Shown piece by piece: positions 22,042 through 30,205 of a DNA stretch of 33,129 bases (positions are counted from its first letter, which is position 1; the number at the start of each line of letters is the position of its first letter). The DNA comes from an uncultured Eubacteriales bacterium (GTDB lineage Bacteria; Bacillota; Clostridia; Oscillospirales; QAMX01). The notes under the pieces were generated by a model. The model worked only from the letters and a program-made list of their open reading frames with translations, did no database searches and was not told where the DNA came from. The stretch is taken from contig CAJLFQ010000022.1 of assembly GCA_905205975.1 (NCBI GenBank), positions 1 through 33,129 on the forward strand, read 5' to 3'. A program made the position numbers and the translations under genes.

Positions 22042-23856
22042 TTATTCGGCGCAGAGGGCTTCCATCTCGCTGATCAGGTCGTCAAAAATCTTCAGCGCGT
22101 CATTGATCGGCGCCGGAGAGGCCATATCGACGCCCGCAATCTTGAGCAGGGAGATCGGATCCATCGTGCTGCCGCTGCTCAGGAATTTGAGATAATCGTC
22201 CACGGCGGGCTGACCCTCGCGGAGAATGCGGTTGGCGATGGCGACGGCGGCGGAGAAGCCGGTCGCATACTGGAAAACGTAGAAGTTGTAGAAGAAGTGC
22301 GGAATTCGCGCCCATTCCATGGCAATTTCACGGTCAACTACGACGTCTTCGCCGTAGTATTTCTTGTTCAGGTCATAGTACATTTCGCAGAGGGCATCGG
22401 CCGTCAGCGCCTGACCCGCCTCTGCGCGGCGGCTCATCATCAGCTCAAATTCGGCGAACATCGTCTGGCGGTACAGCGTTCCGCGGAACTGTTCGAGGAA
22501 GTAGTTGATCAGGTAAGCGCGTTCGCGCTTGTCGGTCGTCTTCGAGAGCAGATGACGCATCAGCAGGACTTCGTTGCAGGTCGATGCGACTTCGGCGACA
22601 AAGATGACATAGTCCGAATAGACGGTCGGCTGATTCTTCAGTGACAGATAGCTGTGCAGGGCATGACCCATTTCATGTGCCAGCGTGAACTGCGAATCCA
22701 GCGTGTTCTGGTGGTTCAGAAGGACATACGGATGCGGCAGGGCGCCGGAAGAATATGCGCCGCTGCGTTTGCCCTCGTTTTCATAGACGTCGATCCAGCG
22801 GTTGGCAAAGCCTTCTTCCAGCATCGCGCGGTACTCTGCGCCGAGCGGCGCCAGACCTTCCAGAACCGTCTGTTTGGCCTGTTCAAACGTGATTTCCCGC
22901 TCTGCATCGCTGACCAGCGTCGTATAGATGTCATACATATGCAGCTCGTCCAGCCCCATGAGCTTTTTGCGCAGGCGGACATAGCGGTACATATACGGCA
23001 GGTTGTCGCTGACGGTCTGGATGAGGTTCGTATACACGGAGACCGGCACTTCCGTCCGGGCGAGCGAAGCGTCCAGCGCGCTGTCATACTTGCGGGCGCG
23101 GGCAAAGAAAATCAGCTGTTTCATCTGGGCGTCCAAGCAGGCTGCCGTTGTATTTTTGAAGCTGCCGAACGTATGGTAGAGCGTTTCAAAGGCCGATTTC
23201 CGCAGAACGCGGTCCGCGCTCTGCAGCATCGGGATATAAGAGCCCTGTGTGAGCTGATGCTTTTCGCCGTTTGCATCCACAGCCTCCGGGAACTTCAGAT
23301 CCGCATCGCGGAACATCGAGCCGATCTGCTCCGGCGATTCCGCCATTTCACCGGCGGAAGCGAGAAGCTTTTCCTCAGCGTCGGACAAAACGTGTGCACG
23401 GCGGGCACGAATCTTGTCGAGCGCACGGCGATAGAGCTGCAGATCCGGCGTTTCCCGGTAGAAGCGTTCGAGTGTTTCGTCCGGAATCGCCAGAATTTCC
23501 GGCGTGTCAAATGCAGACGCCGAACTCACTGCAACGTCCAGGCTGATGATCTTGCCGCGCATTTCCTGATATCTGCCGACGGCGGTGTCTTCATCGGCTT
23601 TGCGGAAGGCATAGTTTGCAGCACGGCTGATTTTCAGGCTGTATGTGTCGCTCAGGCGGAAATAGTCCAGCAGGCAGGCGCCGCTTTCGCCGAGGCGGCC
23701 GCGGAAGGATGCCATCTGTTCCGGCATCGAGGCCAGCTCAGCCATCGCCTGTTCCCATGCTTCGTCGTTTGCAAAGAGATCCTCCGTCGCCCAGGTATTT
23801 TTCGGGTCGACTTCGCTTCTCTTCGGGATTTTTTTCGTTTTGTTCGGTTCGCTCAT
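22042..23856 (-). CDS. pepF: Oligoendopeptidase F
   Basis: This 604-aa zinc metallopeptidase of the M3B family cleaves short peptides in the cytoplasm. The zinc motif is His394-Glu-Met-Gly-His398 in LAHEMGHALHSYLS, with the third ligand Glu expected in VAEVASTCNEVLL about 28 residues on. The C-terminal FYNFYVFQYATGFSAA and the length agree with PepF. The start follows AAAGGGGAAACACCC. It lies 47 bases downstream of the aldo/keto reductase gene and 30 before the HD gene, within one probable transcript. Confidence 0.95.
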   Translation of the reverse strand: MSEPNKTKKIPKRSEVDPKNTWATEDLFANDEAWEQAMAELASMPEQMASFRGRLGESGACLLDYFRLSDTYSLKISRAANYAFRKADEDTAVGRYQEMRGKIISLDVAVSSASAFDTPEILAIPDETLERFYRETPDLQLYRRALDKIRARRAHVLSDAEEKLLASAGEMAESPEQIGSMFRDADLKFPEAVDANGEKHQLTQGSYIPMLQSADRVLRKSAFETLYHTFGSFKNTTAACLDAQMKQLIFFARARKYDSALDASLARTEVPVSVYTNLIQTVSDNLPYMYRYVRLRKKLMGLDELHMYDIYTTLVSDAEREITFEQAKQTVLEGLAPLGAEYRAMLEEGFANRWIDVYENEGKRSGAYSSGALPHPYVLLNHQNTLDSQFTLAHEMGHALHSYLSLKNQPTVYSDYVIFVAEVASTCNEVLLMRHLLSKTTDKRERAYLINYFLEQFRGTLYRQTMFAEFELMMSRRAEAGQALTADALCEMYYDLNKKYYGEDVVVDREIAMEWARIPHFFYNFYVFQYATGFSAAVAIANRILREGQPAVDDYLKFLSSGSTMDPISLLKIAGVDMASPAPINDALKIFDDLISEMEALCAE

Positions 23857-23903
23857 GGGTGTTTCCCCTTTCTGATGGTACTTAATTTTGCTTCAGCCGG
23901 CTG

Positions 23904-24911
23904 CTAAAACGGCTGAAGCGCGTTGATCCGGCCGATCGTTTCGCCGCTCAGTGTCAGGCTGCCGGCGTGCAGAAGCGCGTCGAGCTGCTCTGTTGTGCGG
24001 ACAGCCACGACCGGAATATCCGTAAACGGCTGTGACGTGTGATAACCGACGGTCAGATCCGTCATGGAGAGACCGGTTTCGGCTTGTATCTGGCGGAGCA
24101 GTGCATACCGCCTTGCGTTGACCGGCGTGGCCAGCTCGCGCAGCATATGTTCCGGCAGACCGGCGCGTTCCAGCGATTCAAAGCGGCCGTCCGCTGCCGT
24201 AACCCCGGCGCAGGCCAGCTTTTCAAAGAAACCGAACGCCAGCGCCGAATACGGCACGAGCGGAAATCCGGTTTCACAGTGGTAGCGGTAAAACGCCTCG
24301 TCCGTCGTCACTAGGCCGGCGCCGTCCGCTTTGCCGTCTGACGGCACATACGCCAGCGAGAAGCGGTTGGATACGGCGCAGAAACCCCCGCAGCCATGTG
24401 AAGCCGCATACGCCTGCGCCTCCTGAAGCCGCGGCAGCGTCCAGTTGGATGCACCGTAGCAGCGGATCTTTCCGGCACGAACCAGTTCTTCACAGAATTC
24501 GATGATTTCTCCGGCCGGACGCTGTTCATTGTCGCGGTGGAGCCAGTAGAGGTCGATCGCCGGGACGCCGAGCGTCTGCAAGCTCTCCTCAACATCGGCA
24601 AAAACGGCTTCCCGCGTGACGCGGGAGACAGACGGCGCTTTGCCGTCAAAATGGCCGCCCTTGGTTGCGACGGTCACGCCGTCATGTCCGCCGCGGCGGA
24701 GCCAGCGGCCGATGATGCGTTCACCGAGGTTGGTGCCGTCCACCGCGCGGCCGTAGACGTTGGCCGTATCGATCATGCGGCCGCCGCCGTCGCAAAAGGC
24801 ATCCAGCAGACGGAATGCGTCGGATTCGGAAACGGCGCCGCCGAATTTCGCCGTGCCGAGGCAAACGGCGGAAACACGCAGCGGCGTGCCGGGAATGACT
24901 GTCTGTTTCAT
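23904..24911 (-). CDS. Aldo/keto reductase
   Basis: This 335-aa NAD(P)H-dependent oxidoreductase has a TIM barrel. The catalytic tetrad is complete: Asp48 and Tyr53 (DTANVYG), Lys84 (VATKGG) and His125 (YWLHRDN). LVPYSALAFGFFEK and TEQLDALLHAG are typical late segments. The substrate is unknown; the family reduces aldehydes and sugars. AAAGGGGTC precedes the ATG, and a promoter lies just upstream. It is the first gene of the cluster with pepF, the HD hydrolase and the C_GCAxxG protein. Confidence 0.92.
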   Translation of the reverse strand: MKQTVIPGTPLRVSAVCLGTAKFGGAVSESDAFRLLDAFCDGGGRMIDTANVYGRAVDGTNLGERIIGRWLRRGGHDGVTVATKGGHFDGKAPSVSRVTREAVFADVEESLQTLGVPAIDLYWLHRDNEQRPAGEIIEFCEELVRAGKIRCYGASNWTLPRLQEAQAYAASHGCGGFCAVSNRFSLAYVPSDGKADGAGLVTTDEAFYRYHCETGFPLVPYSALAFGFFEKLACAGVTAADGRFESLERAGLPEHMLRELATPVNARRYALLRQIQAETGLSMTDLTVGYHTSQPFTDIPVVAVRTTEQLDALLHAGSLTLSGETIGRINALQPF

Positions 24912-24935
24912 GGGCAGACCCCTTTCATCTTATCT

Positions 24936-24964
24936 ATTATAATCCATTTCAGCCGTGGATTCAA
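24936..24964 (-). promoter_or_regulatory. Promoter of the aldo/keto reductase-pepF cluster
   Basis: On the minus strand, TTGAAT (24959-24964), a 17-base spacer and a perfect TATAAT (24936-24941) form a strong promoter. It is 25 bases from the start codon, so the leader is short. Confidence 0.85.
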
Positions 24965-24986
24965 GCATTTTTTGCCGAAATCTGCG

Positions 24987-25028
24987 AAAAAGGTGCGGCG
25001 GATGCCAAAAACCGGCATACGCCGCACC
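24987..25028 (-). terminator. Terminator downstream of the RCC1-repeat gene
   Basis: On the minus strand, a stem of about 9 bp plus an inner GATGCC/GGCAT pairing (24992-25005 with 25013-25028) runs into TTTTT (24987-24991). It lies 130 bases after the RCC1 gene stop. A second, smaller hairpin (8 bp, 25050-25069) precedes it. The stretch between contains no convincing gene. Confidence 0.82.
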
Positions 25029-25158
25029 GCGGTTCTGTCAGCGCACGGTCAGCCGGGAGCACCCGGCTGATCAGGAACGCCGTCTGCGTCAAAGTCATCC
25101 CGTCATGTTCTCAGGCGCCGAACAGGATTGCGCACGACGCCAGCGAATCACGGGCATT

Positions 25159-26649
25159 TTATTGCGGATGCACCGCCGGAAGACCGATCTGATTCCAGCT
25201 GCTGGCTGCGGCAAACGAGTTATTGTTGCCGACCACGGTCATGGTACCCGTATTTTTCAGGAGGATGGAGTATTCCGAATCCGTCGCAAGAACCGCGACG
25301 ATGCCGGTATAGGGTGCCAGCACATGCTGCTCGTTTTCTTCCGAGCCGAACGACGCCGCGGTGCCGTCAGACCGCAGCACCACCGTATGCCGCTCTGACG
25401 TTGAAACGGCGATGACGTCGGACGCCTCCGACAGATCACACTGCCCGAAGACATTATCGCCGGTGGCAACGACCGTTCCGTCGGCGCGAACCCCGACGGT
25501 ATGGTACGGCCCGGCGGCAACCATGACGATGTCGCGCCAATCGCCGACATCGCACTGTCCGTCGTCATTGCTGCCGGCTGCGACGACGGTGCCGTCCGCG
25601 CGGAGGCCGACCGTGTGCATATGACCGGCGGCGACCGCCGTGATGTTCCGCCAATCGCCGACGTCACACTGTCCGTAAACATTGTCGCCCACGGCGGCAA
25701 CCGTCCCGTCGGCGCGAACCCCGACGGTATGCATATATCCGGCCGCAATGGTCTGGATGCCGCGCCAATCGCCGACATCGCACTGTCCATAGAGGTTGTC
25801 TCCCGCGGCAGTGACGGTGCCGTCGGCACGGAGGCCGACGCTGTGGCGTTCCCCGGCGGCGACGTCAATGATGCCGCGCCATTCGTTCACATCGAGTTGT
25901 CCGTAGGTATTGGTTCCGGATGCGCGGACCGTGCCGTCGGTGCAGACGGCGTAAATCGTCCCTTTTCCGGCGGTCAGCGCACGCGCTGCGATCGGCGCCA
26001 GCTGCCGGGCATACGTCCGGCTGTCGCCGAGTTCCGGGATGGTGAGGAACAGCTTCAGCGCGCCGCAGGCGTCGCCGGCCTCCGCCATGGAAACCGCCTG
26101 CTGATAGGCGTTCTGCCGCGTTTCCGCCGCCCGGTCTTCTGCATCCTGATAGGTTCCGGCGCGGTCAAAAAGCTGGATGGCGTCAATCAGGTCGCCGGAA
26201 GATACGGCTTTTTCCGCAGCTTCATAATCGATGCGGCTGACCCACGTCTTGCTTTCGCCATAGCCGAACAAACCGGAAAACGTGCGGCGCGCCGTTTCCA
26301 TATCGCCGGCTTCATAGAGCTGCATGCCCAGCGCAAAGAGCGCCTCTTTTTTCCGGGCGGCACTGTCTTTGTATTCGCCAAGGCTGCTGAACTGTTCGGC
26401 AGCTTCTGCGCATTGCCCATTCCGAAGCATCCGTTCTGCGCGGCGATAGGCAAAGAGATCTTCAAAAACGGCGTTGTAAAGCAGCCCGAACGCGCACGCC
26501 AGCACCGCCACAGGAATCAGTACCGCCAGACAGATCCGGCGGGTTTTCCGGTTTTTTTCAAATTTCTCCCGTTTTTGCTGTAAAATCTGTTCCGCGGCTT
26601 TTTTTTGCGCATCTGTCAATGCGGCTTGGTTTTGCGGTTTGTTCGCCAT
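25159..26649 (-). CDS. Membrane-anchored RCC1-type beta-propeller protein with TPR-like repeats
   Basis: This 496-aa protein has a charged N-terminal cytoplasmic segment (about 1-38), one transmembrane helix (39-61, ICLAVLIPVAVLACAFGLLY), a helical region of TPR-like repeats (about 65-225, with EYKDSAARKKEALFALG and GTYQDAEDRAAE), and seven RCC1-like repeats of 38 residues from residue 227 to the end. Each repeat follows AGxxHTVGxRADGTVxAxGDNxxGQCDVGDWRxI. Seven repeats fit one closed seven-bladed propeller. The propeller should lie outside the cell, so it is a candidate surface binding module. The TPR-like part resembles the helical spacer of other clostridial surface proteins. No sorting signal is seen. 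The start follows AAAGGAGAG. A GC-rich hairpin lies in the leader. Confidence 0.88.
   Translation of the reverse strand: MANKPQNQAALTDAQKKAAEQILQQKREKFEKNRKTRRICLAVLIPVAVLACAFGLLYNAVFEDLFAYRRAERMLRNGQCAEAAEQFSSLGEYKDSAARKKEALFALGMQLYEAGDMETARRTFSGLFGYGESKTWVSRIDYEAAEKAVSSGDLIDAIQLFDRAGTYQDAEDRAAETRQNAYQQAVSMAEAGDACGALKLFLTIPELGDSRTYARQLAPIAARALTAGKGTIYAVCTDGTVRASGTNTYGQLDVNEWRGIIDVAAGERHSVGLRADGTVTAAGDNLYGQCDVGDWRGIQTIAAGYMHTVGVRADGTVAAVGDNVYGQCDVGDWRNITAVAAGHMHTVGLRADGTVVAAGSNDDGQCDVGDWRDIVMVAAGPYHTVGVRADGTVVATGDNVFGQCDLSEASDVIAVSTSERHTVVLRSDGTAASFGSEENEQHVLAPYTGIVAVLATDSEYSILLKNTGTMTVVGNNNSFAAASSWNQIGLPAVHPQ
25402..25857 (-). repeat. Four near-identical 114-bp tandem repeats coding propeller blades
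   Basis: Blades 2 to 5 of the RCC1-type propeller are each exactly 114 bp and closely alike at DNA level. For example, CAATCGCCGACATCGCACTG recurs with little change. Blades 1, 6 and 7 have the same length but are more diverged. The pattern suggests recent blade duplication or gene conversion. Confidence 0.85.
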
Positions 26650-26672
26650 GCTTCGGGTCTCTCCTTTATTGA

Positions 26673-26712
26673 AGCGGTTCCCGCAGAACCGTCACGCCCT
26701 GCGAGAACCGCT
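26673..26712 (-). other. Leader hairpin before the RCC1-repeat gene
   Basis: A 14-bp inverted repeat with one mismatch (26673-26686 with 26699-26712) lies between the stop of the sialidase-like gene and the RCC1 gene start. On the minus strand it is not followed by a T run, so it is not a classic terminator in that direction. It could stabilise the 3' end of the upstream message or shape the leader. Confidence 0.5.
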
Positions 26713-26742
26713 GTTTTGAAATGCAGATGGTTCCATAGAATC

Positions 26743-26751
26743 AGTATACCA
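26743..26751 (-). promoter_or_regulatory. Extended -10 for the RCC1-repeat gene
   Basis: The minus strand reads TGGTATACT, a good extended -10. No clear -35 is found at 16-18 bases. It would start transcription near 26736, about 85 bases before the gene. Confidence 0.5.
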
Positions 26752-26790
26752 ACGCCGTATCCGGGATGGATGAACGCGCTGTAAAATCCG

Positions 26791-28149
26791 TTACCGTCTG
26801 TAATTGCGGATGCGGTGGAAGGTCAAATAGTTGGCGTCGTGGAAGTTGCGCGCCCCGTTGACGGCCGTCCGAACAACTGCCAACAGATCTTCACCGTCAA
26901 AGATAAACGACGGGTACTGGAACCCGACCTGCGATTCGTCCTCGGCAAAACAATTATCAGCGTAATTCAGAATATCCCTCCGGATTTCCCAGTGGATCAG
27001 GTCATCGGAAACCGACAGCGTCAAAATGTTGCGCTGTGCCAACGTGTCCGTTGTAACGCGGTTGGACATCGCATAATACCTCCCGTCTGCCGGAGAACGG
27101 CGGATGAAAAATTTTGAAAGATTTCCCGGGAAATCCACCGTGCGGTCAAAGCGCGGCAATGCCGACGGTTGTTGCGGATCCAGCGCGATTTGATAGGCCT
27201 TTCCGTATTGCGGTTTGCAGTTGATGGTCTGACAGCGGAGCAGATCAATCAGACGGCCATCCGGCGTTTCAAGCACGTTGCCTTCAATGGTGCCCGTCGG
27301 CGTTCCTTCGATCTCTTGAACCTGCGACGGGTCATACGGCATAAAGCCGGTACACTGCCAGGCGGATGGATCCATCAGATCGCTTTCGACGTCAGCGGAC
27401 ACTGCGCCGGGGTCATGCCGACCAATCGACCAAGAGCCATATTCCACGCTGCACCAGAGCCTTCCGGCCGCTTCCAACACCGGGACCGGCGCTTTGTGCG
27501 GCCCGCCCGTTTCCCGGCTGCCACCCGCAAGCAGCTGCACCGGTCCGCGCCATGTCAGGCCGCTGTCAGATGATTCATACAGAACCAGCGCGCCGTATTC
27601 CGTCGTCGTGCCAAGGAGATACAGTTTTTCATGATGCGTGAACAGACTGCCCCAGAAGCAGGGGCGAACTGCCGCGGCGAACTGCCAAGTTTCGCCTTCG
27701 TCTTCCGAGCGGTAGACATGCGTCAGATTCTGTCCGGCATTCCGGCTGAAAATGTCGTGCGCAGCAATCAGTGAACCGTCCGGCGCGCGGCAGATCGACG
27801 GACTGCCGATGGCTCTGCCCGAATCGGCAAACGATTCGTCCGCCGGGTGCAGATAGGCAATGACCCGGCCGGGGACGAATCCGCACCGGAAAAGGCGCGG
27901 CGCGCTCTCCGTTTGAGAACCGTCCGGGCGGTTTGCCGCAATGCGGATCTCCAGATCGGCGCCGTTATCAAGCGGGCGAATGACGGCATGACCCGGTTCA
28001 CAGGGGAACGTTTTTGCTTTCCCGCCTGCCGGCGGCCGAATCTGCGCCTCATAGACGGTGCCCTCCGGCTGTGTGCCGGTCGAAAAGCTGCAGGTCAGGC
28101 ACTGGTCTTCCGGTGCAAGGCGCGTGATCATAGGCTGCGTTTGTTTCAT
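26791..28149 (-). CDS. Sialidase-fold (BNR/Asp-box) protein
   Basis: This 452-aa protein contains two clear Asp-boxes, SEDEGETWQ and SSDSGLTWR, set in a beta-propeller pattern. An early blade reads GSPSICRAPDGSLIAAHD, and later strands include TIEGNVLETPDGRLIDLLR and VTTDTLAQRNILTLSVSDD. This is the sialidase superfamily fold. The classic arginine triad is not assigned with certainty, so it could be an exo-sialidase, another glycosidase or a binding protein. No signal peptide is seen, so it acts in the cytoplasm. The start at 28147-28149 follows AAAGGAGGAACATCTG. A longer upstream frame lacks a site and is rejected. It lies 65 bases after the acetyltransferase gene and may be cotranscribed. 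Confidence 0.78.
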   Translation of the reverse strand: MKQTQPMITRLAPEDQCLTCSFSTGTQPEGTVYEAQIRPPAGGKAKTFPCEPGHAVIRPLDNGADLEIRIAANRPDGSQTESAPRLFRCGFVPGRVIAYLHPADESFADSGRAIGSPSICRAPDGSLIAAHDIFSRNAGQNLTHVYRSEDEGETWQFAAAVRPCFWGSLFTHHEKLYLLGTTTEYGALVLYESSDSGLTWRGPVQLLAGGSRETGGPHKAPVPVLEAAGRLWCSVEYGSWSIGRHDPGAVSADVESDLMDPSAWQCTGFMPYDPSQVQEIEGTPTGTIEGNVLETPDGRLIDLLRCQTINCKPQYGKAYQIALDPQQPSALPRFDRTVDFPGNLSKFFIRRSPADGRYYAMSNRVTTDTLAQRNILTLSVSDDLIHWEIRRDILNYADNCFAEDESQVGFQYPSFIFDGEDLLAVVRTAVNGARNFHDANYLTFHRIRNYRR

Positions 28150-28214
28150 CAGATGTTCCTCCTTTGATGCGGGCGCTGCACTCCGGCGGCGCGCCCGCCG
28201 CCATTTCAGACAGG

Positions 28215-29390
28215 CTATACGCGTTCGGTATCGAAGTGCGCCAGCGGCAGCGGGAACCAGCTGGCAAACAGCCGCTGCACGCGCTGCGGCAGGCGGCGGC
28301 TGACCAGCGCCGACGGCGTCAAGCCGGTCAGCGTGTAGATGGCGTCGAGCGCCGAAAGCTCGAGGTCTGCCGGGCATGCCGCCGGTTCGACCGCGGCTTT
28401 GCCGTCAGTGACGGTCACGCCCCAGCGTCCGCTTTCGCCGATGTCGATGACCATGGTGCCGTTTTCGAGATCGACATACCCCGCTTTGAAGCTGAGCAGC
28501 GTTTTCAGCACGAGCGGCCAGTCAAAGACGTTCCACATCGCGTCGGCGCCGCCCGACAGAGCCGCGCCGATTCGGAGCATCCGCTGAACGAAGCGGAACT
28601 GCCACGGCGCCAGTTTGACGTTCAGCCGCAGGTTCTGCTGCACCGCAAACGCGAACAGCACGTCCTCAAAGACGGCATCGTCTGCTGTGACCAGTTCGCA
28701 GACGCGCGCCCGATCGCCGGAAATCCCGCTCAGCGCCAAACAGCCGATCGGCGCGCCGGACGCGTCGTAAACAGCATACGGCCGGTTGCCATTCCAGTTA
28801 TAAAAGCGGAGGACATAATTGTCGCGGTCGTAGCAATAGTGAACCGGTTTGGCGTTGTAAATCGCATGCAGCCGGTCGATCAGTTCCGTTTCATCCGCTT
28901 CAAACGTCCGGAAGGTGTACACATCGGCCTTGAAATCCGGCCATGCTTCCGTCACATCGCTGCCTGCAAAATCCATCTGATAGGCGTTTCCGCCGACTTC
29001 GTAGCCAAAGCGGTTGTAGCGGGAGCGCCGCCCGCCGAGCATTCCGAGTGCAGCGCCGGTGGCTTTCAGTTCCGCCGTCGTTTCGTTCATGATGCGGGAC
29101 ATGAACCCGCGCCCTCTGGCTCTCGGGTGCGTCGCCACGTTGCCGATGCCGTAGACTTTCAGCTCCGTTCCGTTGACGGAGAGCGTCCGGGGCAGCACCA
29201 GCACAGACGATTTGATGACGCCGTCTTCCCGCAGATTGACGAGTGCGTTCATGCATTCGTCGGTCGGCCTGTACAGGTTCGGATACATCTTCGGGAAGTC
29301 GTGCGGGGCGCTGTTCTTGGAGAAGACGAAGTCGATGAAGTCGATGATTTCCTCAAATTCTGCGGCGGTTCCTCTTGTCAGCGTAATCAT
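28215..29390 (-). CDS. GNAT-family N-acetyltransferase, Eis-like
   Basis: This 391-aa protein has an N-terminal GNAT domain with the acetyl-CoA loop in VATHPRARGRGFMS (about residues 85-98) and the following helix RIMNETTAELKATG. A second GNAT-like central region and a C-terminal SCP2-like domain follow (DIGESGRWGVTVTDGKAAV and onwards). This three-part layout and length match the Eis family, some members of which acetylate aminoglycosides or other amines. The substrate here is unknown. AAAGGAG precedes the ATG. It lies 66 bases downstream of the HAD gene on the same strand. Confidence 0.87.
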   Translation of the reverse strand: MITLTRGTAAEFEEIIDFIDFVFSKNSAPHDFPKMYPNLYRPTDECMNALVNLREDGVIKSSVLVLPRTLSVNGTELKVYGIGNVATHPRARGRGFMSRIMNETTAELKATGAALGMLGGRRSRYNRFGYEVGGNAYQMDFAGSDVTEAWPDFKADVYTFRTFEADETELIDRLHAIYNAKPVHYCYDRDNYVLRFYNWNGNRPYAVYDASGAPIGCLALSGISGDRARVCELVTADDAVFEDVLFAFAVQQNLRLNVKLAPWQFRFVQRMLRIGAALSGGADAMWNVFDWPLVLKTLLSFKAGYVDLENGTMVIDIGESGRWGVTVTDGKAAVEPAACPADLELSALDAIYTLTGLTPSALVSRRLPQRVQRLFASWFPLPLAHFDTERV

Positions 29391-29456
29391 GTGCGATTTC
29401 TCCTTTATATCCTTATTTTTATATCATCATGGTATCTCCAGAATGACATCATCAGA

Positions 29457-30143
29457 TCATGCTGTTTTTGTTCCGTCTTTCTTTTGCGGCGACAGCAGGA
29501 TGCGGCGAAGCGTCCGGAGGTTTTCGGCAATGGCCTCGGCACCGGCGGCCGTCAGCTCTGCCCGGCTGCCGAATCCATAGAGAACACCGATCACCGGAAT
29601 GCCGCACTGGTGCGCGCCGATGCAGTCGTGTTCCCGGTCACCGACCATGACGGCGTCGGCCGGATCCACCCCGGCCTGCCGGAGCGCGTAAGCAATGACG
29701 TCGCCTTTGCGGACGCGGTCGCCGTTCAGGCAGCTGCCCGCGATGGTGTGGAAAAAGGGCGTCATCGCAAAATGGTCGGCGATGCGCCGGGCAAATACCT
29801 CCGGTTTGGAGGTCGCCATGATCACCGTCCGGCCGGTTCCGCTGAGCGCCGCGAGCAGCGCGCGGATGCCCGGATAGATCGTGTTTTCAAAAATCCCCTT
29901 GCCGCGGAAGTATTCGCGGTAGACTTCGACGGCTTCCACAGCCTGTTCGTGGGAAAAACCGTAAAACCGCTCAAAGGAGTCGGTCAGCGGCGGTCCGATG
30001 AAGCGCAGCAATGCTTCCCGTTCGGCGGAGATGCCGTAATGCCTGAGCGCATACATCACGGAATTTGTAATGCCTGTGCTGGGGTCCGTCAGCGTGCCGT
30101 CCAGATCGAAAAGAACGGCTTTTTTGTTTGAAAAATCGTGCAT
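29457..30143 (-). CDS. HAD-superfamily phosphatase, phosphoglycolate phosphatase-like
   Basis: This 228-aa phosphohydrolase has all four HAD motifs. The nucleophile Asp13 and acid Asp15 lie in FDLDGTLTD, motif II is in VIMATSKPEV, the Lys of motif III is in RVRKGDVIAY, and the acidic pair is in VMVGDREHDCIGA. The helical cap between motifs I and II is of the C1 type, as in phosphoglycolate and pyrophosphate phosphatases. The exact substrate cannot be read. It lies upstream of the Eis-like gene in the same direction. Confidence 0.9.
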   Translation of the reverse strand: MHDFSNKKAVLFDLDGTLTDPSTGITNSVMYALRHYGISAEREALLRFIGPPLTDSFERFYGFSHEQAVEAVEVYREYFRGKGIFENTIYPGIRALLAALSGTGRTVIMATSKPEVFARRIADHFAMTPFFHTIAGSCLNGDRVRKGDVIAYALRQAGVDPADAVMVGDREHDCIGAHQCGIPVIGVLYGFGSRAELTAAGAEAIAENLRTLRRILLSPQKKDGTKTA

Positions 30144-30205
30144 GGCAGAAAATCTCCTGTCCGTTTGGATTTCAGCAGCCCTGTCCGCCGCCGGTTTCCG
30201 GCGAT

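Noticed and set aside
28164..30131. 655-codon plus-strand frame opposite the sialidase, Eis-like and HAD genes
   Set aside because: It spans three well-recognised minus-strand genes and their gaps, has no ribosome binding site and shows antisense composition.
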